64,000 bases of DNA from contig OY978529.1 of assembly GCA_963854835.1 (NCBI GenBank), positions 40,110,055-40,174,054 on the forward strand, read 5' to 3'. The translations under genes were made by a program, and so were the position numbers. Each line of letters starts with the position of its first letter. Position 1 is the stretch's first letter. Below are positions 1 through 12,561 of the stretch, piece after piece. The notes below the pieces were generated by a model. It ran no database searches. It was given only the letters and a program-made list of their open reading frames with translations, and was not told the origin of the DNA. Source of the stretch: Megamerina dolium. Taxonomy: Eukaryota; Arthropoda; Insecta; Diptera; Megamerinidae.

Positions 1-492
1 GATTTTTATTTTTCCTACTTTTTTTTTGTGATTATTTTCTATGCGCTTTTGCGCCATCTGAGCAGAAATTTAATTGAATCAAATGTGATTGTAGTACTCG
101 TACTCTTTCTTGTATAATTTATTTTATTTATCATTTCTTATTCTTTCAAGATTTGCATGCAAATGTCAAAGGATATTAATAATTTTCATTCTGCATTCTT
201 CTTTCTGGCCCTCAATCGCTTTCATTTTCTGTTCTTATTCGTGATCTGCTTAGAGCAGAAAGAAGCACAACTATAAATTATACACATCTAACAAATTAGA
301 AGCATATGTTATATTTTTAGTTAGATGCAAAAATTAGTAATGAGCCAATTTGTTTTTGATATTTATAACTTGTTCGTATGTTCAGAGACTTTTTTGCTTT
401 TGTCTTTCGCCATTAGAATGATCCATCCGACAGAAAAGCATCTGCCATCAAATAAACGAAGAAACTTGCTTAGAAGCTTAGATATATATTTA
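1..492. other. AT-rich non-coding DNA
   Basis: No gene, RNA or recognisable repeat is seen here. The short open frames have no family resemblance and no splice context. Confidence 0.5.
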
Positions 493-1558
493 TATACTAA
501 CTTATGTGGCCATAACAACCGAATATCGATTTAGGCCGAATATAACATGCTTCGCCAGACATCTCTGTTCTTCGCTAGCTGACGCCAGTTAGAAATTCCA
601 AGCGCCGTCAGGTTCTTCAGTACTTGGTCTTTCCACCGGAGGTTAGGTCTTCCTCTTTTGCGTCGTCCTCCAGCGGCTTCCGAATATAACACCTTCTTGG
701 CTGGAGCGTGTTCTTCCATTCGCTCGACATGACCTAGCCAGCGCAGCCGCTGGATTTTGATGCACTTTACTATGTCAATATCAGCATACAGCTCATACAG
801 CTCATGGTTGTACCTTATTCGGTACTCGACACCAACGGAAATAGGTAAAGAGATCTTGCGTAGGACTTTTCTCTCGAAAACTCCAAGCATTCGCTCATCC
901 GAGGTGGAAATTGGCCAGACTTCAGCGTCATATGTAAGGACAGGCATGATGAGAGACTTGTAGAGTGTAGTTTTCGTTCTTCGAGAGAGGGCTCGACTTT
1001 TCAATTGCTTACTTACCCCAAAGTAGCACCTGTTTGCAAGAGTGATCCTTCGCTGTTAATGCTGGTTCCAAGATAGACAAAGTCCCTTACTACTTCAAAA
1101 GCGTAGTTGTCAACAGTGACGTGCTGTGCAAGATGCCGGGACTCTTTGTTTGTTGACACTAGATACTTCGTCTTGCCCTCGTTCACCGTAAGACCCATTC
1201 GACACGACCCTCTTTCCAATTCCGAGAATACTGCACTGACTGCCCCGTGTTCATGCCGATTATGTCAATATGGTCGGCATAGGCGAACAGCATGACACTT
1301 TTGTTGAAGATGGTGCCATTATGTCGTAGATCAGCAGCTCGTATTATTTTCTCCATAATATCATTGAAGAAGTCGCACGATAACGAATCACTTTGTCTGA
1401 AACCCCGTTCAGTATTAAACGGTGCGGGAGGTCCTTCCCAATTTGCACTGCATAACGGAAGTTATGCAATGTCATTCTACAAAGTCGAACGAGCTTTGCA
1501 CTAATATCGAACTCAGACATTGTTGCGCAGAGGTAATCCCTTACCGGACTGTTGAAAG
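493..1558 (-). mobile_element. RTE-like LINE, C-terminal reverse transcriptase part (copy A), dead
   Basis: On the minus strand this encodes the second half of a non-LTR reverse transcriptase, from just inside RT motif A (AFNSPVRDYL) through the thumb to the conserved C-terminus with RIRYNHELYELYADIDIV and GRPNLRWKDQV. The catalytic YADD box reads YADH: the codon at 1270-1272 is CAT in place of an aspartate codon. An 8-base insertion and a small deletion near 1060 further break the frame. The 5' end is cut inside motif A, as is usual for 5'-truncated LINEs. The 3' end finishes in GCCACATAA followed by a degenerate short repeat. The same family recurs at 37.8 and 43.5 kb. The clade (RTE) is inferred from the very short 3' tail with a simple-repeat end; a related LINE clade is possible. 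Confidence 0.85.
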
Positions 1559-1689
1559 CGACTAATGTGCTAATATAGAATTAGTTATCGAAGGTCTATG
1601 GAAAATCATCGCAAAAATTCGTATAGATTTAAAAACACCTAAATGATGGAAAAAGAGGATAAGTTTATACATCTCACTTCACTTGACGC

Positions 1690-2430
1690 GATTCCAGGCG
1701 ATTATAATATTGTTTGTCTTAATAAGGAGTCAAGTTAGGGAGCAAGTATATTCAGAAAATATGTTGAATATTATAAATTAATATGGACCAATCATTCCAT
1801 TTACCGCTCCAGAGGCGATTCCTGAGTAATTATGGGAGTATTTTCCATTTTCAGGTATTTTTATATTGAAGCCCCCTAACGAGTAACGATAGACAATAAG
1901 CATGTTTGGAAAAAATGTTCAGTAATAAAAACAAATGTTAGTCGATCATACATTTTGTTATTCTAGGGACGATCCATGGGTAATTATAGTAATATATTTC
2001 AATTTTCAGGTGCTTTTTATGAGGAAGCTTCCCACAGGAGTAAAGGTAAAAAGTAAGTATATTGGGAAAAAATATTAAGCAACAAAAACTAATACATCAT
2101 CATCCGATCATACGCTCCAGGGGAGATTTCTGGGCATTTTTTGGAATATTTGACGATATTCCGGTAATTTTGTGTATATTTTGTATGAAAGCCTCTTTAA
2201 GTAGTAAAGATAGGAAGTAAGTATATTTGGAAAAAATGTTGACTATGGAAGGCCATATATTTTACAGCTCTAGGGCCACTCTGGTGACAATGGAAATGAA
2301 ATTTTCAAAATTCGATTTTGTAGGGTGTCCCTAAAAGGTGCAGATATAGGAGGAAAGTATGTTCACAGAAAATATTGAACAGAAAAAATTAATGGTGGTC
2401 GGTCATAGATCTTATCCTTCTAAGAATGAT
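1690..2430 (+). repeat. Family B diverged tandem array (about 150-bp units)
   Basis: Four to five diverged units in direct orientation. Each contains a (G)AGTAAAGATAGGAAGTAAGTATATT-like stretch, a GGAAAAAATGTT-like stretch and a CTAGGGACGATTCCTGG-like stretch. The last recurs near 1810, 1965, 2110, 2268 and 2420, a spacing of roughly 145-158. The same family is at 34.7-36.1 kb and 40.1-40.9 kb. Confidence 0.7.
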
Positions 2431-4350
2431 TCTGTCTACTTTAAACTTTTATTGTCCTTTTGAGGTTAAGTTCGAAATTCAACCAAGACAATTCAAGCAC
2501 AGTTTGAAATACTTATACAAATATTTATCATATCTGCTGGACAAAACCATTCGCTCATGTAGTAGTGTAATTAACACTAGTTAAAATGAAATAAATTAAA
2601 TTTCAAGGGGAAACCATAAAAAACACATTCATCACACATATCGTATGCATATATAAATATTGTATTTGTGAGGGGAGAAAAATCTCCCCACACATGCATA
2701 AATAAATATTTAGAAACAGATATAATATACAAACATATACACTTGATTACACACTATTTTAGTAATAAAATCCATACAATTTATCATAGTTTTACATATG
2801 ATTGTACACTTGCTAAACTTTACACCAATAACAACATACAACACACAACATCGTACATAACACCCCATATATTAAAGTACCAAATATTTATAATTTGCTC
2901 ATAAATCAAACGCACACTCAAACACACACACACAGACTCATGAAAAACAATAAAATTTATATATAAAAAAATATAAAAAAAAATAATTACATTTCACACA
3001 TTTTAGATTAAAACTCAAGCAATTCATAGTGCATGGAAATTTATACTATCCATATTCGTATCCAATATAAATACATATGTGTCTGTGTTTGTAGCAAAGG
3101 ACCCTACGATAGAGATAATAAACTTTTAGGTAATAAAATTCAATTTACACCCAATCTCAGCAATATTTGAATCTTCCTCCCTCCATTCAAATGCTTATTC
3201 AAACAAACACACACGTACAATTATAAACAAATACAAATATTTAAAATACACTTATACCACATGAATACACACACACGCACACACACACATGTCTAAGTAT
3301 AAATACAGCTGCTACTTTTGCTTGTTTTCTACTGTTTGTTGTTCCATAAATAGTTGGTATCTATGTACGTACCTACTTGTACACATATCTGCGTTGGAAG
3401 AATACACAAGACACTCTTCAATGGTACCTATGTATCAACCTACATACGTACGTACTCGTACACACATAAGTACCGATGCGAGTGTGTTCTATCGTATATC
3501 TGTATATTTCTATATACAATACAAGTAGATATATGTACATATGTGTTAGAATCTAAGTACTTTGTATTTATTTACAAAGCTGCCTCTTAAATTCAATAAC
3601 AGAATTTATACTTGTACTATGATCATATGGAACAACAATATGGAGAAAAAAATCACATGTGGGAATTGTGTCTTGAAATGAAAACGTTCTTAATTCTATC
3701 TCTAGTATTTATTTGATTAAATAAATCTTTTTTGCTTGCTTTACTAGGTAATGACTAACACTTTGCCAACTATGCGAATAGAAAATACATTCGAATTGAA
3801 AAGATATTTAATATTATTTGTAAATTAAAAGGAAAATTATGCTTTAAAAATGTTTAATATGAAACTGATTTTAGATGCAGAGCGAAGACCACAAATGAAG
3901 TTAAACTGAACTGAAGTAGGCAAAAATAAACATAATCCGAGCTAAAAAAAAAAATTCCCAAAAACCATAAATAATGAAATATATATAATTTTTGGCAAAA
4001 TTCTTCATAATTTCTACAATTTCCAATTCAAAAGTATTGATATATTTATTAATATTCCCCGCCCATACGCATTGTTAACATCATTAGCACTTGTAATAAT
4101 AACATTGATTCAATTTGTTCAATAATTTTATTATTTGCACACAACGTTATATACTATTTATTGTACTTAAATATTTTTATTACTCCATTTTTGCAATGAG
4201 TGACATTTTTGCACATTAACACAATAAATACAACGCCTGAAAATATGCTATGAAAACAGCAGAAAACTGAGACATTTGACAAATATTTTTCTATCATAAA
4301 TAAAACCATAAAACATAAATGTACAAGGACAATTGTATAAATTACTATTT

Positions 4351-4382
4351 ACACACCCACACACACACACACACACACACAC
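4351..4382. repeat. (CA)n microsatellite
   Basis: An almost perfect AC dinucleotide run with one interruption (ACACACCCAC at its left end). Confidence 0.95.
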
Positions 4383-4730
4383 TAGCATACACGGATAAAT
4401 ACACACCTCTAGACTTAATGTGAAGAAGAAAGTCAAGAAATAATCATACATATAGTACCCAAAGTACTCCTCCTAAGTATGCTATGTATACGAGAATATG
4501 AAAAAAGAAAATGAGCAAATACGTTCAAGTATAAAAATATCAAACTTTTGATGGACCATAAAAATTGTCATTTTATGATTATTTTTGTTATAGCTTTGCT
4601 TGTACTTTATACATTGCAATTCGTTTTTGAATTTGTGTTTGTTGTGTAAGCAATAAAATTTCGACCCCCCACCCCTCAGTCAATATTTTGGTAGAAATAA
4701 CCAACATACATATATAATAGTATAATGTTA

Positions 4731-4758
4731 ACACAACAACAACAACAACAACAACAAC
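4731..4758. repeat. (ACA)n microsatellite
   Basis: A perfect CAA/ACA trinucleotide run of about nine units. Confidence 0.95.
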
Positions 4759-5369
4759 TTATACATAAGTAGTAGATAAATCTGTAAATTATGGCACGTA
4801 CATAGTACATAGTGATATGAACACATACTCGTACAGACAATTGTACTGCTGAACAAGGTAAAAGAACATTGAATTACACAGTGATTTCAAAATCACATTA
4901 CCATGTAGTAGGTGAAACAACAATAATAACATTAATAACTAATATTTAATGTAATATACAATATGTGAAATAAATATATAAAACTTGAATAGCGAAAATC
5001 AACAACATCACACAATTTTGCTAAAACTGAAATAACAGCGAAAGGCATCAATTTCACTTCAGCAACATTCAATACACAAGGGGTTTTAATTTGAAGGAAA
5101 TAGCAAGTTGCTGTGATACCAATATCAAGTAGTTTGATGAGAGTATAAGTTGAAAGTAATCGTAATACGATTTTATATATTCAATTTATATTTATGGAAT
5201 GCTCATTTCATCAAAACTTTTCAACCAAATATTTAATTGTTCATGCTTAATCGGAATCGAATATTTAAAGCTCTATAAATACGGAACTTTTTGCTGTAAC
5301 AAATTACTATATAAAAACATTGAATTAATTTCTAAGAAAGCGGTTTTTAAGCTAGGAGAGAAAAATGTT

Positions 5370-5425
5370 TCCGAGGATTGAACCCCACGACCTACAGATC
5401 AGAAGCCCGCTGAGCTACGGCACCC
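5370..5425 (-). mobile_element. SINE fragment, tRNA-like head only
   Basis: The reverse complement gives GGGTGCCGTAGCTCAG, then CTTCTGATCTGTAGGTCGTG and GGTTCAATCC. This is the tRNA-like 5' part of the SINE found complete at 35.3 kb, with box A and box B recognisable. The body and tail are not recognisable, and part of the D arm is deleted relative to the other copies. Confidence 0.8.
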
Positions 5426-5909
5426 TAATAGCAATTAAGAACGTTAAAAATTAATTAAAAATAACTTGAATCGTCCATTAAGAGGTGAAATTGTTGACCG
5501 ATTGTCATTAATAATTTTTCCACCAAAATTTTTGTTGACCTTACTCAGATATTATCACCACCCCTTAGTGGAGCTCGCCTGCAAAATTAACATTTTTATC
5601 AAATTCGTTACCACAGCTCTCAAAACGCCCCTAAAACGAAGAAAAGTATGACCGATCCATATTAATTTTGACTAATCAATATTTTTATAGAACTGACTTA
5701 CTCTCAATTTATAATGTTTAAAGAGGTTTTCCTTTAAAAACAAACTTAAAATCCCCTGAAAATCTACCAATAATTTCACATTGATGAAAATGCATTCTTA
5801 AAATAATTTCATTCATTGCATCACTCAAATATAAAATTTCTATTACTAGAGAGCTAGAGAGCTCGTTGCTATAGTCCTTTTATAGATCGAAATATTACCT
5901 ATAATCACG

Positions 5910-5911
<2 letters not shown>

Positions 5912-5942
<31 letters not shown>
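5912..5942. repeat. (TC)n microsatellite
   Basis: A perfect TC dinucleotide run of about 15 units. Confidence 0.97.
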
Positions 5943-5944
<2 letters not shown>

Positions 5945-6171
5945 ATACCTTTTATTTTTTTATATGAGTACTTCACCAAAAGTGAAGCCGAAACTAAACC
6001 GAAGGCACTCTTTATTTTTTTACGCTCAATTTATATCTCAATATTTATATCAATGTATTAGGCAGAAAAAAAAATGAATTCGTGCTCTTACCGTAAAATA
6101 TAAGTTGTATAAGTGCGATCGTGTTACGCTAGATGGCGTTATAACGATAGGATTTCGTACTAAATTGGCCA

Positions 6172-6870
6172 ATGGTCGAAAATATCGATAAAATAATGGA
6201 AATCGTCAAGTCTGACTGTCATGTAAGCACTGTTTGTATTGTCCAGGAGCTAAACATTGCACAAAAAACCGTTTGGAACCATTTAAATAAGGCTGGATAC
6301 AAAAGGAAGCTCGATGTATGTGTGCCACACGAGTTAACGCAAAAAAACCTCATGGACCGAATTTCCATCTGCGAATCGCTGCTGAATAGCAACAAAATCG
6401 ATCCATTTCTGAAGCGGATGATTACTGGTAATGAAAAGTGGGTCACTTACGATAACGTCAAGCGAAAACGGTCGTGGTCGAATCGAGGTGAACCCGTGCA
6501 AACGGTTGCCAAGCCAGGATTGATGGTCAGGAAGGTTTTGCTATGTGTTTGGTGGGATTGGCAGGGAATCATCTACTATGAGCTGTTCCCCTACGACTAA
6601 AATCATAATTCGAACCTGTACTGTCAACAATTAGACCGTCTGAAGGAAGCAATCGCTCAGAAGCGGCTAGCTTTGGCCAATAGGAGAGGAATTGTGTTCC
6701 ATCAGTACAACGCCAGGCCACACACATCGATAGTGACTCGTCAGAAGTTCCGGGAGCTTGGTTTTGAGGTTCTTATGCATTCACCTTATAGTTCGGACCT
6801 GGTATCAAGTGATTACTACCTGTTCCTGTCTATGGCGAATGATTTTGCTGGTAAAAAATTTGCTCAGCTT
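6172..6870 (+). pseudogene. Mariner transposase, catalytic triad destroyed
   Basis: A Tc1/mariner (mariner D,D34D) transposase that once cut and pasted its own element. Visible from N- to C-terminus are the second helix-turn-helix (ELNIAQKTVWNHLNKAGYKR), the VPHELT motif (tryptophan before it now Cys), the region of the first catalytic Asp (ITGNEKWVTYDN), the second (VFHQYNARPHTS) and the third (PYSSDLVSSDYYLF). The first Asp is Asn (codon 6430-6432) and the second is Tyr (6706-6708). The third is kept (6811-6813), 34 residues after the second. An in-frame TAA at 6598-6600 splits the gene. The N-terminal domain is missing upstream and homology stops soon after NDFAGKKFA, so the C-terminus is lost too. 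No inverted repeats were identified. Certainly non-functional. Confidence 0.95.
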
Positions 6871-6939
6871 AATATTTTCAACATAATTTCTGGCATTCTA
6901 AAAAGTTTTGCCCTCAGAACCATAAGTACACTTTTTTGA

Positions 6940-8815
6940 ATTCAGACTAAGACAAAGAGGGAATAATTTGTATTCGCTTTAAGTTATTTGCTTATTTTTG
7001 GAAGACCAAATCTATATGTGATCAGTATAATCCACGCTACTGGTAGTTACAAATATATCTCCATCAATCAATAACCGAGAAATATACTGTTATGATTGAT
7101 TGATTATTGATTTTCAGACTTTTGAATTTAACTTTTTCCTATCGATGTTTAAACTTTAATTATATTCTAATGTTGAATTTTCTATTGATTTTATTTTGTC
7201 ACTCTGTAATATGAGGCGGCATGTACATTAAATCTTTCAAATAAGATTATAAAGGCTTTCATTGGAATACAACATGAATGCAAATACGGGTGGCATTATT
7301 TGTGAATATTAGGAAACAATTCTAATATTTGCAAATGGATGCATATTAGTATTGATAAATGGAATACCAAAAACAAAGTAAGCAGACCAAAAAGGTGAAG
7401 ATAGGTCGATTGAAAATATAATTTACATGCATATAATTTAATAATATTCTACAGCGGAATATGAAAACAACTCAATTTAAGAAAAAATTTCGGTTTTTTT
7501 TTTTGTAACTTTAGTGTAACTGCACGTGATATAATCTTGGGTTAACTTCTGCCTTAGCTAAACTAAGGCAAATGCTAAAAATTGCACATTTGACTTTGAA
7601 ACGTTTTCAAAATATTTGACGAACAAAAAAAAAGTGAAATTAAAGTGCAAAAGCAATAAAAATGTAATTGAAAAGTGTTGCCACTTATTCATTTCAAATC
7701 AATCGCGTTAAATATGGACCATAATGAAATGCATTTCATTTGCTTATATTAACCTATTTCAGATGTCAGAACTAAATTTTATTTAAAATATTTTTCATAA
7801 TCAATTTCTAGTGTTGAAAGAATTTGCAGATGGGAAAGAAAGAAGAAGCAAACGTTTGTCATAAATAAAAAGAAAGTACAAATCAAATTTGATTTAAAAA
7901 AAAAACCCAAAATAATTTCTATAAAATCATCATCATCATATGGCACTTTTGTCAGATTTCCATATCATTAAAATATCCCAATTCCATCATTATTTTATAG
8001 TGCTTTAATTTTTTGAACCACAACACTGGCAACACTGCAACCAAAATGCAATCAAATGAAAAATACCAAAATACCAGCAATTTTGTATACGAAAAAAAAC
8101 GCGAACAGAATTTTCAAACAGAGTTTTGAAATAAAATTAAAGCACGTCTCATGGGACAAATGCAAAAAGGAAAAAAACAAAGGGCGAACAATAGTAGAAT
8201 GCTGTGATTTCACTTACTTTGCCTCGCTCTTTCGCGCTCTTTCTTCATATAGCTTAGTGTTGCATTATTTTATTTATATTTCATAATATTGGAACGAAAA
8301 TTGTTTTAAAGGACGATAAAAGTAGTCCAATACATAAGATGAAAGAAAAAATATTGGCTAAAATCATTATGAAAGCAATAAAGGGTAAAAGTTTAAATGT
8401 GTTACAAACTTTTTTCACTTATGCAGCGTAATGAAATCATATTACAATTACGTATTTATATGAATCCCAAATATGATTTCAATTATACAAAAAAAACTAT
8501 GTTAAATAACTAGTACAATATCAGGAAATTTATAGTTTATTAAGCAGACGACAAGTTAAATATTGTCTCAACTATTTATAGCACATATTTCGTATTGGTA
8601 TTTTTAATATACAGGGTAATTATTAATAACATTAATTCAAACATGTTATGCAAGATGAAAAATTATCAACAAACGGTATGAGGCCTTTTTTCAGCAAATA
8701 GTTCCGATACATTATAACCATTTTTTGCAACTGGCAATGCTGTATTAACATGAAACTTAGTACAGGCATAAATATTAATCAATTATTGAATATATTCAAA
8801 AATGAGCGAATCGGA
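6940..8815. other. AT-rich non-coding DNA
   Basis: No gene or clear repeat is recognised. The open frame around 8056-8286 is lysine-rich and without family resemblance. Confidence 0.5.
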
Positions 8816-8819
8816 TGAA

Positions 8820-9345
8820 ATCCATAAATACCTCCCATACAAAAGTAAGATTTCGAATGTATTTTTTTCACACTTTGCACAAAAAAATCCTATAGAATCA
8901 GCCTAAAACTCTATACGTATGATCTATCTTTATTTCCTACTAAGAAAATTCGAAAATAAGCTAAATCGAATAAAAACCAAGTCCATCTCCCACACAATTT
9001 TGTGCTTGCTGACGTATATTTGTACACTTTTCGCATGAAAATATAAAACTATCCAGATGAAATTCAGCAAATACGATTATAATTGTGAAATAATGAGCAA
9101 ATTCGAAAATGAGCAAAATCGAATGAAAATCACACATACCTGTCATATTAAAGTATGTCCTAGGCTGTATTTTGCGCACGACCATATAAAGCAATAGGGC
9201 TGAAACTCGGCACAAATGATTATTTCTATGAACGTGTAAGTATGTTGGAAAATGAACGCCATCGCATGAAAACCACGCATATCTCTCATATAAAAATATG
9301 TTTACAATTATACTTTGCGCACGATAGCTTCGGGTATAATCAAAG
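8820..9345 (+). repeat. Family A diverged tandem array (about 150-bp units)
   Basis: Four units, anchored by CTCCCATAC-like nonamers at 8832, 8987, 9140 and 9283 (spacings 155, 153, 143). Each unit has a CACTTTGCGCACGAAAATATA-like stretch, a GCTGAAACTCGG-like stretch and a GAAAATGAGCAAAATCG-like stretch. The same family is found at 21.6, 46.5 (inverted) and 60.6-62.5 kb. Confidence 0.85.
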
Positions 9346-9410
9346 TAAGCTTACGTTTTTGGTTTTATTTTATTTTTCCACAAAATTAAAGCTATAAATA
9401 AAATTATCAG

Positions 9411-10119
9411 CCACCTGTGTAAAATTTTCGAAAAATCGATTTTTTTTTTACATTTTTCGCATCTTTAACGAGAGCTTCTACAGGATGAGGAAGGGGAAGT
9501 TTATGGTCCTGGTATTGCAGATTAAATGTGAGTCTATAATACAAAGTTTTGTTGTGTTTCCAAACTTTGAAAGCGTTTTTCCGAAACCATATTTTTGAAT
9601 TTTGTGGGCAGGATTAAAAAAAAATCGACTTAACCGATTGACTTGAAATTTTAACAGACTCATTAATACAGACAACTGAAGGTACTCACGTAGCGGTTTT
9701 TCGAATTTTTTTTTTTCAATTTTACAGCAGTTTTTATATCGAAAAAAAGCATGAAAACGAATAATTTTTATAAAAACAACTGCCATTTCTTCAATTTTTA
9801 AAATTTCGTCAAAATCCTACGTCAGTACCTTAACGATATAAACAGAAATAAGATTTTTTGTTACTTTTTGCGTTTTAGATAACTGGTTCGAGCGGAATCT
9901 TGCCCACAATTTCGGTATTTCATTTTGAAGGGGTCACTTTGAACGCCCTTAATGAGTACAAGCGTTCAGATTACACTATTGGAAAAATTTACTATTGAAA
10001 TATAAGCACAAACCTTCAAAATAACGTAAAAGTTATTCTTATTTTCGAATTAGTTCTCCTAACGAAAATTCCCGAAAAAGCGTTCGAAATACCGCGCTCA
10101 CACAGGTGGACCCCCTTAA
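9411..10119. mobile_element. Candidate non-autonomous element with short inverted ends
   Basis: CCACCTGTGT at 9411-9420 is mirrored exactly by ACACAGGTGG at 10100-10109. The right end continues to a TTAA at 10116-10119, preceded by five C. The left flank holds only a degenerate equivalent (TTATCAG). The interior has no coding capacity and several AAAAATCG-rich segments. The inverted match is only 10 bp, so the call is tentative. Confidence 0.35.
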
Positions 10120-11090
10120 ACTTATATTCACGAGAAATGCAATTTTCTATATTAATTCATCCCACAATATTGCTTGTACTACCCTGTATATATCTAATTA
10201 TATTTTTCGGTTTAACTGCATACATATTTATGTCTGTAACTACATATAGTACATATATTCTCTTATGTGTTTATAATCTTGTTACATTTGAATTTCAAGA
10301 CCACATTATGATTGAAGCCAGTAATCGTAGGGTGAAATGATATGAGAAGAACAAACAAATATACATACATACAAGCAAATTACAGTATATATATATCTAC
10401 ATATATTCTTATTCAAAATCCAATCAAAATGTCACAATTCGAAAATGTCAAATGTTAATGACAAATACATACCGATACGTACACTCACATAAACAAACAC
10501 ATGAGTACGTACGTATGTTATGTAATTACATACAATAGTAGGGTACATAAGTAATATTCAACATTAAAATCAACAGCAGGTAGAAATAAATTAACTTATT
10601 GCAACTGCTATTTGTTTGAGAGTGTGCTGAGAAGATTGTCCACATGTATGGCTATTTTTGTATATATATGGCTTTAGCAATGTCATGTGTCAAAATTGTG
10701 AATATTTTAAAGTGAAGACATATGCAGCAATAAGTAGTAAGGATTTCTTTCTCAGTGGTAGTCTTTAATAAAAACCTTATAGTGACTCAGATTTGCATCA
10801 TCTAGCAAACAAAGTAATTAAAGAAATTTAAATATTTCTATTTTCCTACTATAATTTACCATGAATGAAATTCCTATGAAATTGTTTTACTTATTACAAG
10901 CAAAAAGAGTTGAACTGAATATGAAGAAAGCCATCATATTAAATTTGCTTTAAATTTCTTATCAAATGCTAGATAATTCTAATCTAATCTTTTATTGAAC
11001 TGCATTTCGTTCATATTTTTATTAACAAAATGAATATAAATAAATAAACATAAAAAATATAAAAATTAATACAGAAATAAAATATGTTAT
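10120..11090. other. AT-rich non-coding DNA
   Basis: TACATA/CATATG-type simple sequence and A/T-rich DNA. No gene is seen. Confidence 0.5.
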
Positions 11091-11093
11091 TTC

Positions 11094-11167
11094 TGGCCCA
11101 TGAGGGGATCGAACCCGCGACCTTCGCGTTATTAGCACGACGCTCTAACCAACTGAGCTAATGGGCC
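11094..11167 (-). tRNA. tRNA-Ile (anticodon AAU)
   Basis: 74 nt on the minus strand, folding as a complete cloverleaf. The acceptor stem GGCCCAT pairs with ATGGGCC and the discriminator is A. Box A is TAGCTCAGTTGG; the anticodon loop is CTAATAA with AAT encoded at 11131-11133; box B is GGTTCGATCCC. No intron. A TTTT stop for RNA polymerase III (plus-strand AAAA at 11079-11082) follows 11 nt after the 3' end. It is isolated from the other two tRNA genes. Confidence 0.97.
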
Positions 11168-11493
11168 ACTTATCTCAGTTGTGCTACTGAATTTACTCAT
11201 TCTTATCAAAGCGCTTTAACAGCATAAACACTTATTGTACATACCAATAGTCTGTATGTCCGATTATACACACACTTTAAATGTTTTTTTATGTACCTAC
11301 TATATTTATTTTGAGAAATATTAAAATTTTTAAAATAAACGAATTCAAATTAAATATTACACCATGTGGAAAAATTGTGTACATGGCAAGTATATTACAA
11401 AATTTTGTGAAATCAATATTTTCTTGAAGTAAAATTATTTGGAATTCATTTTCCCCTTTTTTTAGTACATAGTTTTTAACCGCTTTTTTGCTT

Positions 11494-11925
11494 CCACGGG
11501 CATTTCGATTGTCCATGAGTCGAATTATTAAAAAGACTTGGGACTTGGAACTTAGCGCTTTCAAGCAGCATACCGAACATTTGTTAACTGCAGATTTGAA
11601 AAAAAAAAAATTAGAGTGGAAAAATGTAAATATTTTTTGATGAAGCAGGCTGATAACTTGCACAGAAAAATGAAAATGATCAAAATGGCTTCAAACCATT
11701 GCTTACCAGCATTAAGTTCCTCTGAAGAATTGCCCTCTGGTAGTACTGATTTGAACCCGCTGGATTACAAATTATAAACAGTTTTAGGGGACATGATTTG
11801 CCACAAAAGAAACCTCTGAAGATAGCTTTCTTTCTTTTGTGCTGTAGACAATTTTCCAATGGACGAGGTGAATGCGACTATTGATGATTAGCCATTTCGA
11901 CTTAAGGCGTCCGTAGTTTTGTAAT
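11494..11925 (+). pseudogene. Tc1/mariner transposase relic (DD37D-like), middle deleted
   Basis: Two blocks of transposase homology on the plus strand. The first (from 11494) reads PRAFRLSMSRIIKK followed by a degraded match to the GLxAFKRxTGHLLT helix-turn-helix region. The second (about 11720-11925) reads STDLNPLDYKL, then after a stop TVLGDMICHKRNL, and later FPMDEVNATIDD. The LDY aspartate at 11763-11765 would be the third catalytic residue. The central part with the first two catalytic Asp residues is gone. The stops after DYKL (TAA) and after TIDD (TAG) both stand where family members usually have Trp. It is a third mariner lineage beside those at 6.2 and 33.1 kb. The subfamily is inferred from the DLNPLDY motif alone. 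Confidence 0.8.
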
Positions 11926-12561
11926 AAATATGTAAACAAAAATTGGTCCAAGAAAATTCTTTATTTTTAATTTATGCATTTTAGTAGCTATCAGATATAT
12001 ATGAAATTGCATACCCGAATACTAGCGAGATACAAAAGCTTGCAATTCAATATTAAATATTTTTATTAAAAATAAAATTAATGACAGATTTTTCATTTAA
12101 CAAATAAATTTATAAAATGACGACAAAAAAAAAATGGAAAAGAAAATGAAGAATAAAATCTGAATGCAAAACGATTCTCCTCCATTACGAATGTTTTTTT
12201 TTTTTTCTTTATTTTGTAATAATACAATAAATAGTATGTTTGTGTATGTATATACACATATTAGTGCATATTTAAATGCATATTTAAAAGCCCTGAAGTC
12301 ATCAGCGAATGCCATCGACACACTCGTAAACGCACATCCACAAGCATCGGCGAGTATATATGGTGTATATGCATGCATTCACATTTAATGACAGTTCAAT
12401 GCAAATGATGACCACTAGGAAAAGCGGGTAATGCATTGATAAAATCATGGAAGGATTATTTCATAAAAAGCTTATTTTTAAGGATGAAATTTAGTAAAAA
12501 TATAATAGATTAAGCGGAATATTACCATTAGCTGAGAAGTAAAAATTATTCAATATATATT

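Larger units (their letters stand above)
2431..5190. other. Non-coding, microsatellite-rich stretch
   Basis: AT-rich DNA with many CACACA, TACATA and GTACGT-type simple repeats. No coding signal is seen; open frames here have low-complexity products. Confidence 0.55.

Noticed and set aside
11289..11663. 124-codon minus-strand frame
   Set aside because: Overlaps the mariner relic in antisense; no supporting motif.
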